DNA from: Solirubrobacterales bacterium
Lineage (GTDB): Bacteria; Actinomycetota; Thermoleophilia; Solirubrobacterales; 70-9
Length of the DNA stretch: 44,172 bases
Assembly (NCBI GenBank): GCA_019456285.1
Contig: VRUE01000001.1
Location: forward strand, 4,354 to 48,525
Reading direction: 5' to 3'
Under the pieces are notes generated by a model, which made no database searches, was not told the DNA's origin, and saw only the letters and a program-made list of their open reading frames with translations. Of this stretch, positions 1 to 10,011 are shown in pieces; within the stretch, counting starts at the first letter, position 1; every line of letters starts with the position of its first letter. Position numbers and translations under genes: made by a program.

Positions 1-5
1 CTTTC

Positions 6-530
6 TTATGAGCCATCGGAGCCCTCCTTCTTCGCAGCGGATTTCTTGGCTGCCGGTTTCTTGGCTGCCGGTTTCTTCGCAGCAGGTTTTTTAGCAGGCG
101 CCTTCGCTTTGGCTTTGGCTCTCGGTTTCGCTTTCGCCTTCTTCGCCGCCGGTTTCTTCTCTTTCGCCGCCGCTTTCTTCTCCTTCGGCTCGGCTTTCGG
201 CGCCGCCGCTTTGCGGGCCTGCAGCTTCAGCTCGGTCACCTCGAGCTTGGTCAGCTCGGAGCGGTGTCCGGCGCGGCGGCGGTAGCCCTTCTTCGGCTTG
301 TATTTGAAGACCTTGATCTTGGGCCCGCGCAGGTGCTCGGCCACGGTCGCCTCGACCTTCACCCTCTCCAGCTCCTTCGGCTCCGCGATGACCTCCTTGT
401 CGCGGAACATCACGGCGCGCAGGGCGACCTGGTCGCCCTGCTTGGCGCTGAGCCGGTCGACGAGCAGGGAGGTCCCCCTCTCGACCTTGTACTGCTTGCC
501 TCCGGTCTCTATCACTGCGTACATGCTCAT
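6..530 (-). CDS. rplU: 50S ribosomal protein L21 with long Lys/Ala/Pro-rich C-terminal tail
   Basis: MYAVIETGGKQYKVERG N-terminus and GPKIKVFKYKPKKGYRRRAGHR are L21 hallmarks; tail has KKPAAKKPAAKKPAAKK repeats. Confidence 0.96.
   Translation of the reverse strand: MSMYAVIETGGKQYKVERGTSLLVDRLSAKQGDQVALRAVMFRDKEVIAEPKELERVKVEATVAEHLRGPKIKVFKYKPKKGYRRRAGHRSELTKLEVTELKLQARKAAAPKAEPKEKKAAAKEKKPAAKKAKAKPRAKAKAKAPAKKPAAKKPAAKKPAAKKSAAKKEGSDGS
42..86. repeat. 15-bp tandem repeat (tttcttggctgccgg x2 plus one diverged unit) encoding the KPAAK tail of L21
   Basis: Identical units at 42-56 and 57-71, diverged unit at 72-86. Confidence 0.85.
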
Positions 531-2368
531 TCGTCCTTGCCGCTCTGGGTGGAGCGCGACCGACCGCGACCGCCTCTGGGGCCACGACGGCGACTGCGCG
601 AGGTGGCGGATTCTAGCTCGGAGCCGTCGTCGCCGCCACCGGCCCCGTTGCTCGCCTCCGTGCCCGGCAGCGAGGCGACGGCGGCGGAGCGCTCGACCCG
701 CTCGATCCGCACCAGCTTGCGCTCGCCGACGAAGCGCCCGCCGCCGGTGACGCTGACGGTGTAGGAGTCGACGCGGGCGACCGCGTCGTCGGGGTTGTAC
801 ATGTGCGGCTCGTCGATCTTGACCAGCACCTCCTCGCCGACCTTGAACGGCAGCGCCCGCTCTTCGATCTCCTCGCGGCCCCCCGCCTCGACCAGCTCGA
901 ATATGTCGATCGAGAGCGCCTCGCCGCCCTCGAAGTGGAACTGCTTGCCGGTTTCGGACTCCAGCTCGGCGAGCCCGCTGTCGGGGTCGATCAGCGCCGC
1001 CGCCACCTTCGGGTGGACCCGCAGCAGGAAGGCGTCGGACCCCCGGTCCCCAGCGGCGATGTCACGCAGCTTGCGCAGTCCCTCCAGCGCCACCGTCTCG
1101 GCGGAGAGGACGACGCCCTCTCCCTCGCAGGTGGGGCACGGCGCGGTGAGGATCTCACGCACCCCGTCGGTGACGTTCTGGCGGGTCATCTCGACCAGCC
1201 CCAGCGGCGAGACCTCGACCACGTAGCTCTTCGACTTGTCGGCGTCGAGCGCCTTGCGCAACGTTTTCAGCATCTTGTCGCGGTTGCGGGCGCGGGCCAT
1301 GTCGATGAAGTCGATGACGATGATCCCGCCGATGTCGCGCAGCCGCAGCTGCCGCACCGCCTCCTCCGCCGCCTCGGTGTTGACCCGCGTGATCGTCTCC
1401 TCCAGGCCGCCCTTGCCGCGGCCGGTGAAGCTGCCGCTGTTGACGTCGATCACGGTCAGCGCCTCGGCGTAGTCGATGATCAGGTAGCCGCCCGAGGGCA
1501 GGTCGACGCGCCGGTTCAGGGTCGACTCGATCTCCTCGTCGATCCCCCATTTCTCGAACAGCGGCTCCTTGTCCTTGTACAGCTCGACCCCGTCGACCAG
1601 CTCCGGCGCGGTGCGCTGGAAGAAGCCGGTGACCCGCTCGAACTGCTTCGGGGAGTCGATGGTCGCCCTCTCGAAGTCGCTGAGGAAGACGTCGCGCAGC
1701 ACCCGCACCGGCAGGTCGGCCTCCTGGAAGACGAGATCCGGGGCCTTGGTCTGCTCGGTGCGCCGCCCCAGCACCTCGTTGAGCTTGTGCAGGTAGCCGA
1801 TCTCCCGCACGAAGTCGGCTTTCTTGGCGCCGTGCGCGGCGGTGCGGACGATCAGCCCGCCCGGGCCCTTGTAGGTGCGGTCAACCATCTTGCGGAGGCG
1901 ATCGCGCTCGGAGTCCGAGAGCCGGCGGCTCACCCCGACCCCGCTGCCCTGCGGCGCATAGACGAGGTAGCGGCCGGCGATCGAGACGTTCATCGAGAGC
2001 CGCGCGCCCTTCGTCTTCAGCGGGTCCTTGACGACCTGCACGACGATCTCCTGCCCGGACTTGATCAGCTCGTTGATGCGGCGGCCGCTGCCGCGGCCCC
2101 GCCTCGGCGCCTGTTCGCCGTTCGGCATGACGATCTCGTCGACGTGCAGGAAGCCGTTACGCTCGAGACCGATGTCGACGAAGGCGGCCTCTATGCCGGG
2201 AAGGGCGTTGTCGACCTTCCCCTTGTAGATGTTGCCGACGATCGAGCGACGGCCGCGGCGCTCGATGTAGAGCTCCGCAACGTCGCGTTTGCCGCCTTTC
2301 GTCTTCGACTCGAGCACGGCCACGCGAGTCTCGTCGCGATCGGCGGAAACCAGAATTGTTTTTTTCAT
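527..2368 (-). CDS. rng: Ribonuclease E/G family protein
   Basis: S1-like N-terminus, NVNSGSFTGRG, IDFIDMARARNRDKML and CPTCEGEG zinc-link motifs; 4-bp overlap with rplU. Confidence 0.93.
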   Translation of the reverse strand: MKKTILVSADRDETRVAVLESKTKGGKRDVAELYIERRGRRSIVGNIYKGKVDNALPGIEAAFVDIGLERNGFLHVDEIVMPNGEQAPRRGRGSGRRINELIKSGQEIVVQVVKDPLKTKGARLSMNVSIAGRYLVYAPQGSGVGVSRRLSDSERDRLRKMVDRTYKGPGGLIVRTAAHGAKKADFVREIGYLHKLNEVLGRRTEQTKAPDLVFQEADLPVRVLRDVFLSDFERATIDSPKQFERVTGFFQRTAPELVDGVELYKDKEPLFEKWGIDEEIESTLNRRVDLPSGGYLIIDYAEALTVIDVNSGSFTGRGKGGLEETITRVNTEAAEEAVRQLRLRDIGGIIVIDFIDMARARNRDKMLKTLRKALDADKSKSYVVEVSPLGLVEMTRQNVTDGVREILTAPCPTCEGEGVVLSAETVALEGLRKLRDIAAGDRGSDAFLLRVHPKVAAALIDPDSGLAELESETGKQFHFEGGEALSIDIFELVEAGGREEIEERALPFKVGEEVLVKIDEPHMYNPDDAVARVDSYTVSVTGGGRFVGERKLVRIERVERSAAVASLPGTEASNGAGGGDDGSELESATSRSRRRGPRGGRGRSRSTQSGKDE

Positions 2369-2418
2369 CGATTAGCTCAGTTCAGTTAGGTACGCATCGC
2401 CCGGCCTCTTTCGAGAGA

Positions 2419-3615
2419 TCACCAGGCGAACCTGCCCTTCTGGCTGAGGCGCGCTTGCATGTGGATGCTCTGAAGGACTCCGATCGCCAAGAACGTCGCG
2501 AGCACGGAGGAACCCCCGTAGCTCATCAGCGGCAGGGGGATCCCGGTGATCGGCATGATCCCGAGGTTCATCCCCACATTGACGAAAACTTGGAACAGCA
2601 GCATGGCGGCGATGCCGCCCGCCACAAGGGTCCCGTACGAGTTCTTCGAGAGCGTCACAATCCGCAGCGCCCGCCAGATCAGCAGGGCGTAAAGGGATAG
2701 GACTAACGCGGCTCCCCCGAATCCATAGCGCTCACCGATCACCGCGAAGATGAAGTCGGTGTGCCGCTCAGGGACGAAGTCAAGCCGCGTCTGGGTGGCC
2801 CGATCGCCGCGTCCGGTCTTCTGCCCGGAGCCGATCGCGATCTTGGCCTGGTTCTGCTGGTAATCGGCGTCGCTGGAGTCCTCGCCGGGGTGCAGGAAGG
2901 AGGTCAGCCTCTCTTCCTGGTAACCCTTCAACACCGGCGTCCCGACTGCGGGCGCCACGACGAGGACCACGGTTGCGAGTGCGACAGCGGCCGCGCCGAT
3001 CGCCGCGAGGTGCGTCCAGCGGGCGCCCCCCACGTACATCACGGCGAGGGTGATCGCCCCGAACACCAGTGAGGTGCCGAGGTCCGGCTGCAGGAACACA
3101 AGCGCAGCCGGGACCAGGCCGAACGCCAGGTAGCGCAACGTGCGCCGCCGGTCGAATCCGCGCCTGGCGCCATCGATTACGAACCCGGCAAGCGCAAGCG
3201 CAAGCAGGAGCTTGCCGAGCTCCGATGGCTGGAAGCTGAAAAACGGCAGGTCGAAGGCGCGCCGTGAGCCGCGCGCCACGAACCCGAACACGAAGACCAG
3301 CGAGATGCTCACGCAGAGGAAGGTGTAGATGCCGACCCGCAGCTCGCGGAAGCGCGAGTAGTCGACGCGGGTGAGCAGGTACATGCCGACGACGCCGAGG
3401 CCGACGTAGATCGCCTGGCGATCGGCGAAGTAGTTGGGGCTGCCGGGCACGTCGTGGACGGTCGTCTGGCTCAGCACGAAGACGCTGAAGGCGGCCAGGG
3501 CGACGGCCGAGAGCATCAGCGCCCCGTCCATGTACGGCAGGCCGAGGCGCTCGGCGATGCTGGGGCGCGCGGTGAACGCCTCGGGACGGGCCTGACGGGC
3601 GCGGGTCGCGTACAC
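2419..3615 (-). CDS. rodA: RodA/FtsW/SpoVE family peptidoglycan glycosyltransferase (GTG start at 3615 just after the mrdA stop)
   Basis: Polytopic; FVPERHTDFIFAVIGERYG and MPITGIPLPLMSYGGSSVLATFLAIG motifs. Confidence 0.92.
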   Translation of the reverse strand: MYATRARQARPEAFTARPSIAERLGLPYMDGALMLSAVALAAFSVFVLSQTTVHDVPGSPNYFADRQAIYVGLGVVGMYLLTRVDYSRFRELRVGIYTFLCVSISLVFVFGFVARGSRRAFDLPFFSFQPSELGKLLLALALAGFVIDGARRGFDRRRTLRYLAFGLVPAALVFLQPDLGTSLVFGAITLAVMYVGGARWTHLAAIGAAAVALATVVLVVAPAVGTPVLKGYQEERLTSFLHPGEDSSDADYQQNQAKIAIGSGQKTGRGDRATQTRLDFVPERHTDFIFAVIGERYGFGGAALVLSLYALLIWRALRIVTLSKNSYGTLVAGGIAAMLLFQVFVNVGMNLGIMPITGIPLPLMSYGGSSVLATFLAIGVLQSIHMQARLSQKGRFAW

Positions 3616-3617
3616 GG

Positions 3618-5486
3618 CTACTCCACCGCCCCCTCGCCGGCTTCGACCGGCTTGGCGCTCTTGCCGAAGTGCTCGGAGAGGATTCGCAGGGCGGCCGGGG
3701 CGGCCGTGTCGGAGCCGAACCCGCCCTGCTCGAAGGTCACCGCGACGACGATCTCTGGGTTGGGATACGGAGCCAGCACCACGTACCATGACTGATCCGC
3801 GTGCGGGGGGCGCTCAGCGGTGCCGGTCTTGCCGGCCACGGGCACCGGGAAGCCGCCGAAAACGCCGTAGGAGGTGCCGCCCGGCGACTGCGCGGCGTCG
3901 TGAAGCCCGGCCAGGATCGTCTCGCGCCACCCCCGGTCGATCCGCACCCGGCCGGCCGCGGCGGGAGCGATCTCCCGCAGCACGCGGCCCGCCGCGTCTT
4001 CCACCTGCATGCCGACGTGCGGGCGCGGCACCTTGCCCCCGTTGGCGATCGTCGCGTAGGCGACCGCCATCTGCAGCGGGTCGGTCTGCAGGTCGCCCTG
4101 GCCGACCGCGAGGTTGACGTTGTCGCCCGCCGACCAGGGCCGATCCGTGAGCCCCTCGCGATAGAGGTCGTTGCGCCAGGCCGGGGTCGGCAGCAGGCCC
4201 GGCTGCTCGCCGGGAAGGTCGATGCCCGTCTCACTGCCGATCCCGAGCCGGCGCGCCCAGGTCTGCAGCGCCGTGCCGGGGTACATGCGGTCGCCGAGCG
4301 TGTAGTAGAAGACGTCCGAGGAGACCCGCAGCGCGGTCTGCATGGCGATCGTCCCGTAGGCGGCGCCGCCGGCGTTCTGGAAGGTGATGCCCCCGAGCGT
4401 GAAGGCCCCGTCGTCGAGGATCGGCTCGTCGACGGTCGCGGCGCCGCTTGCCAGGGCGGCGACCGAGGTGATCGGCTTGAAGCTCGAGCCGGTCGGGTAG
4501 GCGCCGGCGATCGCCCGGTTGGTGAGCGGCGAGAGGACCGGGTCGCGGTAGAGCTCGTCGACCTGGCCCTGGGTGAGCGGGCGGGTGAACACCGTCGGGT
4601 CGAAGCTCGGGTTGGAGCCCATCGCGAGGATCTCGCCGTTGCGCGCGTTCATCGCCACGTAGGCGCCGGGCAGGCCCTGGCCGGAGAGCGCCGCGTCCCC
4701 CGCCTCCTGGAGGCTGGAGTCGATCGTGAGGCGCAGGTTGCCGCCGGGAGCCGGCTTCAGGACTTTGAGCCGGCCGCCCGGCGTCGGCCGGCCCAGCGAG
4801 TCGACCTGGATGCGGGTCGCGCCGGCGCGGCCGCGGAGGTCGCCGTCGTACTGGTACTCGACGCCGTCCTGGCCGACCGCGTCGCCGGGCTCGAGGCCGC
4901 GGTGGCGGGGCGCCTTCAGCTGCTCCTCGCTGACCTCCCCGACGTTGCCGAAGAGGTGGGCGGCGAGCGTCCCCTGCGGGTAGTCGCGGACGAAGACCCG
5001 GCGCACCTCGACCCCGGGGAAGCGGTCCTGGTTCTCCTGCAGGTAGTAGACGAGGTAGTGGCCGACGTCGCGGCGCAGCGTGACCGGGGCGCTGGGGGCC
5101 AGCATCAGCCGCTTGCGCATCGTCCTGCGCACACGGCGCAGGGAGGTGTGGGTGAGGGCGCCCAGCCGCGCCAGCTCGGCCCGCCGCCGGGCCGTGTTCG
5201 CGGGCAGCTTCCGCGGGTTGACCTGCAGCGCCAGACTGGTGCGGTTCTGGACCAGCACGTTGCCGTCGCGGTCGAGGATCTCGCCGCGGGGGGCGCTGAC
5301 CCGGAACTCGCGGATGCGGTTGTTGTTCGCCTCGGCCAGGTACTCCTCGCCGGAGATCACCTGCAAGAACCAGAGGCGGACGAAGAGCACAGCGAAGAGG
5401 ACCAGCGCCAGGCCGCCGAAGGCGGCGATCCGCAGCGCCAGCCGGTTGTTCATCCGGGGGCCGCGTTCGTCGGAGCGAAGGTACAT
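3618..5486 (-). CDS. mrdA: Penicillin-binding protein 2 (transpeptidase)
   Basis: PTGSSFKP (SxxK), SSDVFYY, KTGTAE motifs; RodA neighbour. Confidence 0.93.
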   Translation of the reverse strand: MYLRSDERGPRMNNRLALRIAAFGGLALVLFAVLFVRLWFLQVISGEEYLAEANNNRIREFRVSAPRGEILDRDGNVLVQNRTSLALQVNPRKLPANTARRRAELARLGALTHTSLRRVRRTMRKRLMLAPSAPVTLRRDVGHYLVYYLQENQDRFPGVEVRRVFVRDYPQGTLAAHLFGNVGEVSEEQLKAPRHRGLEPGDAVGQDGVEYQYDGDLRGRAGATRIQVDSLGRPTPGGRLKVLKPAPGGNLRLTIDSSLQEAGDAALSGQGLPGAYVAMNARNGEILAMGSNPSFDPTVFTRPLTQGQVDELYRDPVLSPLTNRAIAGAYPTGSSFKPITSVAALASGAATVDEPILDDGAFTLGGITFQNAGGAAYGTIAMQTALRVSSDVFYYTLGDRMYPGTALQTWARRLGIGSETGIDLPGEQPGLLPTPAWRNDLYREGLTDRPWSAGDNVNLAVGQGDLQTDPLQMAVAYATIANGGKVPRPHVGMQVEDAAGRVLREIAPAAAGRVRIDRGWRETILAGLHDAAQSPGGTSYGVFGGFPVPVAGKTGTAERPPHADQSWYVVLAPYPNPEIVVAVTFEQGGFGSDTAAPAALRILSEHFGKSAKPVEAGEGAVE

Positions 5487-5491
5487 AGAAC

Positions 5492-6040
5492 TCAGGCTCC
5501 CAGCACCGTCGGTTGCCTGCGGCGCCGCACCCGCGGCTCCTCGACCAGGGCCGGGCGCAGCGCCAGCCGCACGCCCAGGTAGATCGGCCAGCCGAGGAAG
5601 AAGGCGAAGATGCTCTTGAGGGCAATGTCGCGGGCGATCAGCGGGCTGACCGGGGCGTCGACCCCCAGCATCAGCTGCACCGCGGCGAAGCCCAGCTCGG
5701 CGACCAGGGTCAGCCCCATGCAGAGCAGCGGCGGGACGAGCGGGCTGTGGATGTCGACGCGCTCGCGGAAGAGGCCGGCCAGGTAGCCGGTGCCGAGCAG
5801 CACCAGCGAGGTGGGGCCGAGCACCGCGACGAGGAGGCAGTCGACCAGGAACCCGATCGAGAACCCGGCCACGGCGCCGGTCATGCTGCCGCCGAGCAAG
5901 CCCAGCGAGACGACCAGGGCGGGCAGCGCGTCGGGACTGGTGTGGAAGAGCTCGACCCTGGAGAAGAAGGAGAGCTGGAGCAGCACTCCGAGGACCGCGA
6001 TGGCGGCGATGCGGGCGAGGATCTTCGGGGTGACGATCAC
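5492..6040 (-). CDS. mreD: Rod shape-determining protein MreD
   Basis: Small polytopic protein between mreC and PBP2. Confidence 0.85.
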   Translation of the reverse strand: MIVTPKILARIAAIAVLGVLLQLSFFSRVELFHTSPDALPALVVSLGLLGGSMTGAVAGFSIGFLVDCLLVAVLGPTSLVLLGTGYLAGLFRERVDIHSPLVPPLLCMGLTLVAELGFAAVQLMLGVDAPVSPLIARDIALKSIFAFFLGWPIYLGVRLALRPALVEEPRVRRRRQPTVLGA

Positions 6041-6888
6041 CGGCGCGACCCCCCGGTCAGCACCTGCACGACGTCAAGGTTGCGGAGGTCGGCGTAGGGC
6101 CGCAGGTGGACCTGCTGGCTCGCCTCCTGCTCGACGATCGAGGCGCGGGTGACCTCGCCCACCGGCAGGCCGGGCGGGAACAGCGAGGCGAGGCCCCGGG
6201 CGCGCCAGCCCGCGGTGACCACCGTGTCCCCCTTCTTGACGCGCTCGGTCGAGTCGATGAAGTCGAGGACCAGGTCCTCGGGGTCGCCGATCTCGGGTCT
6301 GACCACTCCCTGCACCCCCTGCGGGACGACCTTGGCCGAGACCGCGCTGGCATGGTCGGTGAGCAACGTCACCTGGGAGACGCCGCCCTGGACCGAGGCA
6401 ACCTGCCCGACCAGGCCGTCACCGCTGACCACCGGGTCGTCGACGCGGACGCCGTCGCCGCCGCCGAGATCGATCGTCACGGTCGAGTACCAGACGGTCG
6501 GCGAGCGGGCGATCACCCGGCCGGTCACCGGTTCGTAGGCGGAGGAGGCGAGGGCGGGGCCGCGATCCAGCTCGACCAGCTTGCGCAGCTGGGCGTTCTG
6601 CTGGATCGCCTCCTGCCCGGCGACCGCCTGCTCTCGCACCGTCGCCAGCTCGGACTTCAGCCGGCTGTTCTCGCCGCGCGCGTCGAATGTCTTGTCGAAC
6701 CAGCCGGCCAGGTCGCGAGCCGGCTTCAGCGCCCGGTCGGCAACCGACTGCACGGGGCCGAAGATCGCGCTGACGCCGCGCTGCAGACCACCCGAGCCCT
6801 GCCCGTAGGTGATCGTCAGCAACACAAAGGAGCCGATGACCAGCAGCGCCAGCACCGCCCTACGGCGGCGTACTTGCTTTCGGTACAC
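6037..6888 (-). CDS. mreC: Rod shape-determining protein MreC
   Basis: N-terminal TM, coiled coil, VIARSPTVWYSTVTIDLGGGDGV and GDTVVTAG motifs. Confidence 0.92.
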   Translation of the reverse strand: MYRKQVRRRRAVLALLVIGSFVLLTITYGQGSGGLQRGVSAIFGPVQSVADRALKPARDLAGWFDKTFDARGENSRLKSELATVREQAVAGQEAIQQNAQLRKLVELDRGPALASSAYEPVTGRVIARSPTVWYSTVTIDLGGGDGVRVDDPVVSGDGLVGQVASVQGGVSQVTLLTDHASAVSAKVVPQGVQGVVRPEIGDPEDLVLDFIDSTERVKKGDTVVTAGWRARGLASLFPPGLPVGEVTRASIVEQEASQQVHLRPYADLRNLDVVQVLTGGSRR

Positions 6889-6926
6889 GATGGAGGCCTA
6901 AGTTTGGGGTTTGATATGAGCGACGG

Positions 6927-8009
6927 TTAAGCAACGCGCGTCGCTCCCGAATTCATCTTGCTGGCGCGGTGGATCGCCTCGAACTCCTCCAGCGAGACGC
7001 CGGAGCCGACCGCCACGCACGTCAGCGGTGACTCTGCCAGTTGACAGGGCATCTGGCACTCGTCGCGGAGGCGCTGTTCGAGCCCTTGCAGAAGGGCGCC
7101 TCCCCCCACCAGGGTGATCCCGCGGTCCATGATGTCGCCGGCCAGCTCAGGCGGGGTGCGGTCGAGGGTGTCCTTGACCGCGTCGACGATGTGCCCGACC
7201 TGCTCGTCAAGCGCTTCGCGGATTTCCTCGGAGCCGAGCGTGACCGTCTTCGGCAGACCGGAGACGAGGTCGCGGCCGCGGATCTCCGCCCGCGTCTCCT
7301 CGGGAAGCGGCGCAGCCGAGCCGGCCTCGAGCTTCACCTCCTCCGCGGTCTGCAAGCCGATCGCCAGCTTGTGCTCGTGCTTGCAGTGGCTGACGATCGC
7401 CTCGTCGAGCTCGTCGCCGCCGACCCGGATCGACTGCGAGACGACGATCCCGCCGAGCGAGATCACCGCCACCTCGGTGGTGCCACCGCCGACATCGACG
7501 ATCAGCGAGCCGGTCGGCTCGGCGACCGGCAGGCCGGCCCCGATCGCCGCCGCCATCGGCTCCTCGATCAGGTAGGTCTGGCGGGCGCCGGCCGAGAGGC
7601 AGGCCTCCTCGACCGCGCGCTTCTCCACCCCGGTCACCCCGGAGGGGACGCAGACGACGACGCGCGGGTGGGCGAAACGGTTGGAGTGCACCTGCTTGAT
7701 GAAGTGGCGCAGCATCTGCTCGGTGACGTCGAAGTCGGCGATCACGCCGTCCTTCAGCGGGCGGATCGCGGTGATCGTGCCCGGCGTCCTTCCCAGCATC
7801 CGCTTCGCCTCCACACCCACCGCGTGGACCTGGCCGTTGCGCGAGTCGATCGCCACCACCGAGGGCTCGGAGAGCACGATGCCGCGGCCGCGGACGTAGA
7901 CGAGCGTGTTGGCCGTGCCCAAGTCCACAGCCATGTCGCGACCGCCGAGTCCTCTGAGATAGCTAAGTACGCCCATGCGTAGACTTTGGGGACCTTCGAG
8001 GGTAATCAT
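6927..8009 (-). CDS. mreB: Rod shape-determining protein MreB (start possibly internal at MGVLSYL)
   Basis: DLGTANTLVYVRGRGIVLSEPSVVA, VDVGGGTTEVAVISLGGIV. Confidence 0.97.
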   Translation of the reverse strand: MITLEGPQSLRMGVLSYLRGLGGRDMAVDLGTANTLVYVRGRGIVLSEPSVVAIDSRNGQVHAVGVEAKRMLGRTPGTITAIRPLKDGVIADFDVTEQMLRHFIKQVHSNRFAHPRVVVCVPSGVTGVEKRAVEEACLSAGARQTYLIEEPMAAAIGAGLPVAEPTGSLIVDVGGGTTEVAVISLGGIVVSQSIRVGGDELDEAIVSHCKHEHKLAIGLQTAEEVKLEAGSAAPLPEETRAEIRGRDLVSGLPKTVTLGSEEIREALDEQVGHIVDAVKDTLDRTPPELAGDIMDRGITLVGGGALLQGLEQRLRDECQMPCQLAESPLTCVAVGSGVSLEEFEAIHRASKMNSGATRVA

Positions 8010-8138
8010 CCCAGAAGTCGCCGAGTGGGCCTATTGACGCTCCGGTAGGCCAAACCTCACAGCTCGACCGGGCGCGGCGGCTGGAAAGCGCCAGGCCGGG
8101 TCGCCCGAGCCCCGGGCCGGGGCTCGGATAGTCACTTA

Positions 8139-8714
8139 TTAACCCTGCTCGAACAGCTGCGGCGCCAGGTCCGCCAGCAACCCGACAGGCAACCCCACCA
8201 CGTTGGACACGCTCCCCTCGAGCCGCGCCACCAGCGTCGACCCAAGCGTCTGGATGGCATATCCGCCCGACCGCCCCCGCCACTCCCCAAACCGCACATA
8301 CCGCTCCATCGCGGCCTCGTCCAGGGCCTTGAACACCACGGTCGTCCGCTCCAGCCCACTCCGCTCCCCCTCCTCGGTGAGCACAACCAGCCCACTCAGC
8401 ACCTCATGCGCCCGCCCGGAGAGCAGCTCCAGGTACCGGCGGGCTTCCGCCTCGTCCTCGGGCTTCCCCAGCGCCCGACCATCGACGACCACATCTGTGT
8501 CACAGGCGATCACCAGGCGCCCCACGACGCCACCCGCCCGAGCTACCGCTTCAGCTACCGCAGCGGCCTTGCGCCGCGCGTTCTCCAGCACCTCGACCTC
8601 AGGATCGCCGCCACTCAGCTCCTCCATACCCGGCACAACGACCTCAAAGTCGATCCCCAGCTTCCGCAGAATCTCGCTCCTCTGCGGCGACCCGGATGCC
8701 AGGATGACGCTCAA
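8139..8714 (-). CDS. maf: Maf-like nucleotide pyrophosphatase
   Basis: ILASGSPQRSEILRKLGIDFEVV, VIACDTDVVVDG, LSGRAHEVLSG. Confidence 0.93.
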   Translation of the reverse strand: MSVILASGSPQRSEILRKLGIDFEVVVPGMEELSGGDPEVEVLENARRKAAAVAEAVARAGGVVGRLVIACDTDVVVDGRALGKPEDEAEARRYLELLSGRAHEVLSGLVVLTEEGERSGLERTTVVFKALDEAAMERYVRFGEWRGRSGGYAIQTLGSTLVARLEGSVSNVVGLPVGLLADLAPQLFEQG

Positions 8715-8722
8715 AGTCCTGA

Positions 8723-8834
8723 CCGGGGCGTGGGTGGGGGGCGAAACGTCTTGTACTTTTTCGCCAATCCGCTCGCGGACAGCCGACCACGCCCCACCGA
8801 AAAAGTTAAGTGGAGCCCCCCGCCCACGCCCCGG
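8723..8834. repeat. Nested inverted repeat (20-bp outer arms, 9-bp inner arms) between ndk and maf
   Basis: ccggggcgtgggtggggggc (8723-8742) versus gccccccgcccacgccccgg (8815-8834), 19/20 complementary; ACTTTTTCG (8755-8763) versus CGAAAAAGT (8798-8806), perfect. Confidence 0.85.
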
Positions 8835-8842
8835 CCGCCGCG

Positions 8843-9250
8843 CTAACCCAACTCCGGGAACCAGATCCCGATCTCGCGCTCGGCCGACTCGTCAGAGTCG
8901 GACCCGTGGACCATGTTGAAGGTGATCTCGAGGGCGAAGTCGCCGCGGATCGAGCCCGGCGCCGCCTCGACCGGGTCGGTCGCACCGATCAGCTGGCGCG
9001 CGGCGGCGACCGCCTCGTGACCCTCCAGCACCATCGCGACCAGCGTGCCGCCGATGATGAAGGAGACCAGCTCGCCGAAGAATGGCTTCTCGGCGTGCTC
9101 GGCGTAGTGCCTGTTGGCGATCGGCTCGTCGGCCCGCATCGTCTTCAGCGCCGCGATGCGAAGCCCCTTGCGCTCGAAGCGGGCGATCACCTCGCCGCTC
9201 AGGGCGCGCTCGAAGGCGTCAGGCTTGACGAGGATCAGGGTCCGACTCAC
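8843..9250 (-). CDS. ndk: Nucleoside diphosphate kinase (GTG start at 9250)
   Basis: [30 protein letters not shown] (catalytic His motif). Confidence 0.95.
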   Translation of the reverse strand: MSRTLILVKPDAFERALSGEVIARFERKGLRIAALKTMRADEPIANRHYAEHAEKPFFGELVSFIIGGTLVAMVLEGHEAVAAARQLIGATDPVEAAPGSIRGDFALEITFNMVHGSDSDESAEREIGIWFPELG

Positions 9251-9929
9251 GGCTGGGGCTCCCTTGCTGTCGTTTTGGGCTCGGCGCCTCCTTGGAGGCA
9301 GCGCCTGTCGCCGGCTTCTTCTTGGCGCCGGGCGGCGGCGCCTTCTTGCCGGCGGCGGGCTGGCGCTTGGGCGCGGGTCGCTCCTCGCGAGGCTGCGGGC
9401 GCTGCTCGCCACGGGGCGCCTGCCGCCCCTCGCGGGGCGCAGCCTTGCGGCCCTCCGCCTGCCGCGGCCGGCGCGGGCGCTTCCGCTCCGACAGGGTCTT
9501 CTCGCAGTAGGGGCAGAGCGCCCAGCGCGGGTCGACCGGCTTGCCGCAGCTCGGACACGGATCCCTGAGGCGGCGCCGGCACTGGGGGCAGCGCAGGTAG
9601 GTCTTCTCGACCGGGTACTCGCAGTCGGGGCAGGAGAGCTCGGTGAGCTGGCGCACGCGCAGCTCCGCGGCCTTGATCTCCAGCTCGCGCTCGTGGGCGT
9701 CCTCGAGGAACTCGGGCGGGCGCACGATCACGTAGACGGCGGTGCCGAGATAGGGGATGAAGGAGCCGATCGTGGCGCAGCCGACCAGGAAGGGGTCGGA
9801 GATGCGGCGCTTGGCGTCGAGGTGGGTGTAGACGATCAGCGCCAGCCAGACGACGACGAGCATCAGCGCGAAAAGGCTGGCGACCAAGTTGAGACCGCTG
9901 CTGCTGATGCCGAATATCGCTGTTGACAT
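9219..9929 (-). CDS. TM protein with tandem zinc ribbons and basic disordered C-terminus
   Basis: N-terminal TM segments, then CPDC..CPQC..CPSC..CPYC; K/R/P/A-rich tail. Confidence 0.8.
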   Translation of the reverse strand: MSTAIFGISSSGLNLVASLFALMLVVVWLALIVYTHLDAKRRISDPFLVGCATIGSFIPYLGTAVYVIVRPPEFLEDAHERELEIKAAELRVRQLTELSCPDCEYPVEKTYLRCPQCRRRLRDPCPSCGKPVDPRWALCPYCEKTLSERKRPRRPRQAEGRKAAPREGRQAPRGEQRPQPREERPAPKRQPAAGKKAPPPGAKKKPATGAASKEAPSPKRQQGSPSRESDPDPRQA

Positions 9930-10011
9930 GGCTGGGCGCCCACCTGGAAGGGCGCGGGCAGTCTACTTCGCCGCTGGGATCACGAACCCTGTCCGGGCGC
10001 GGAATCGATCC

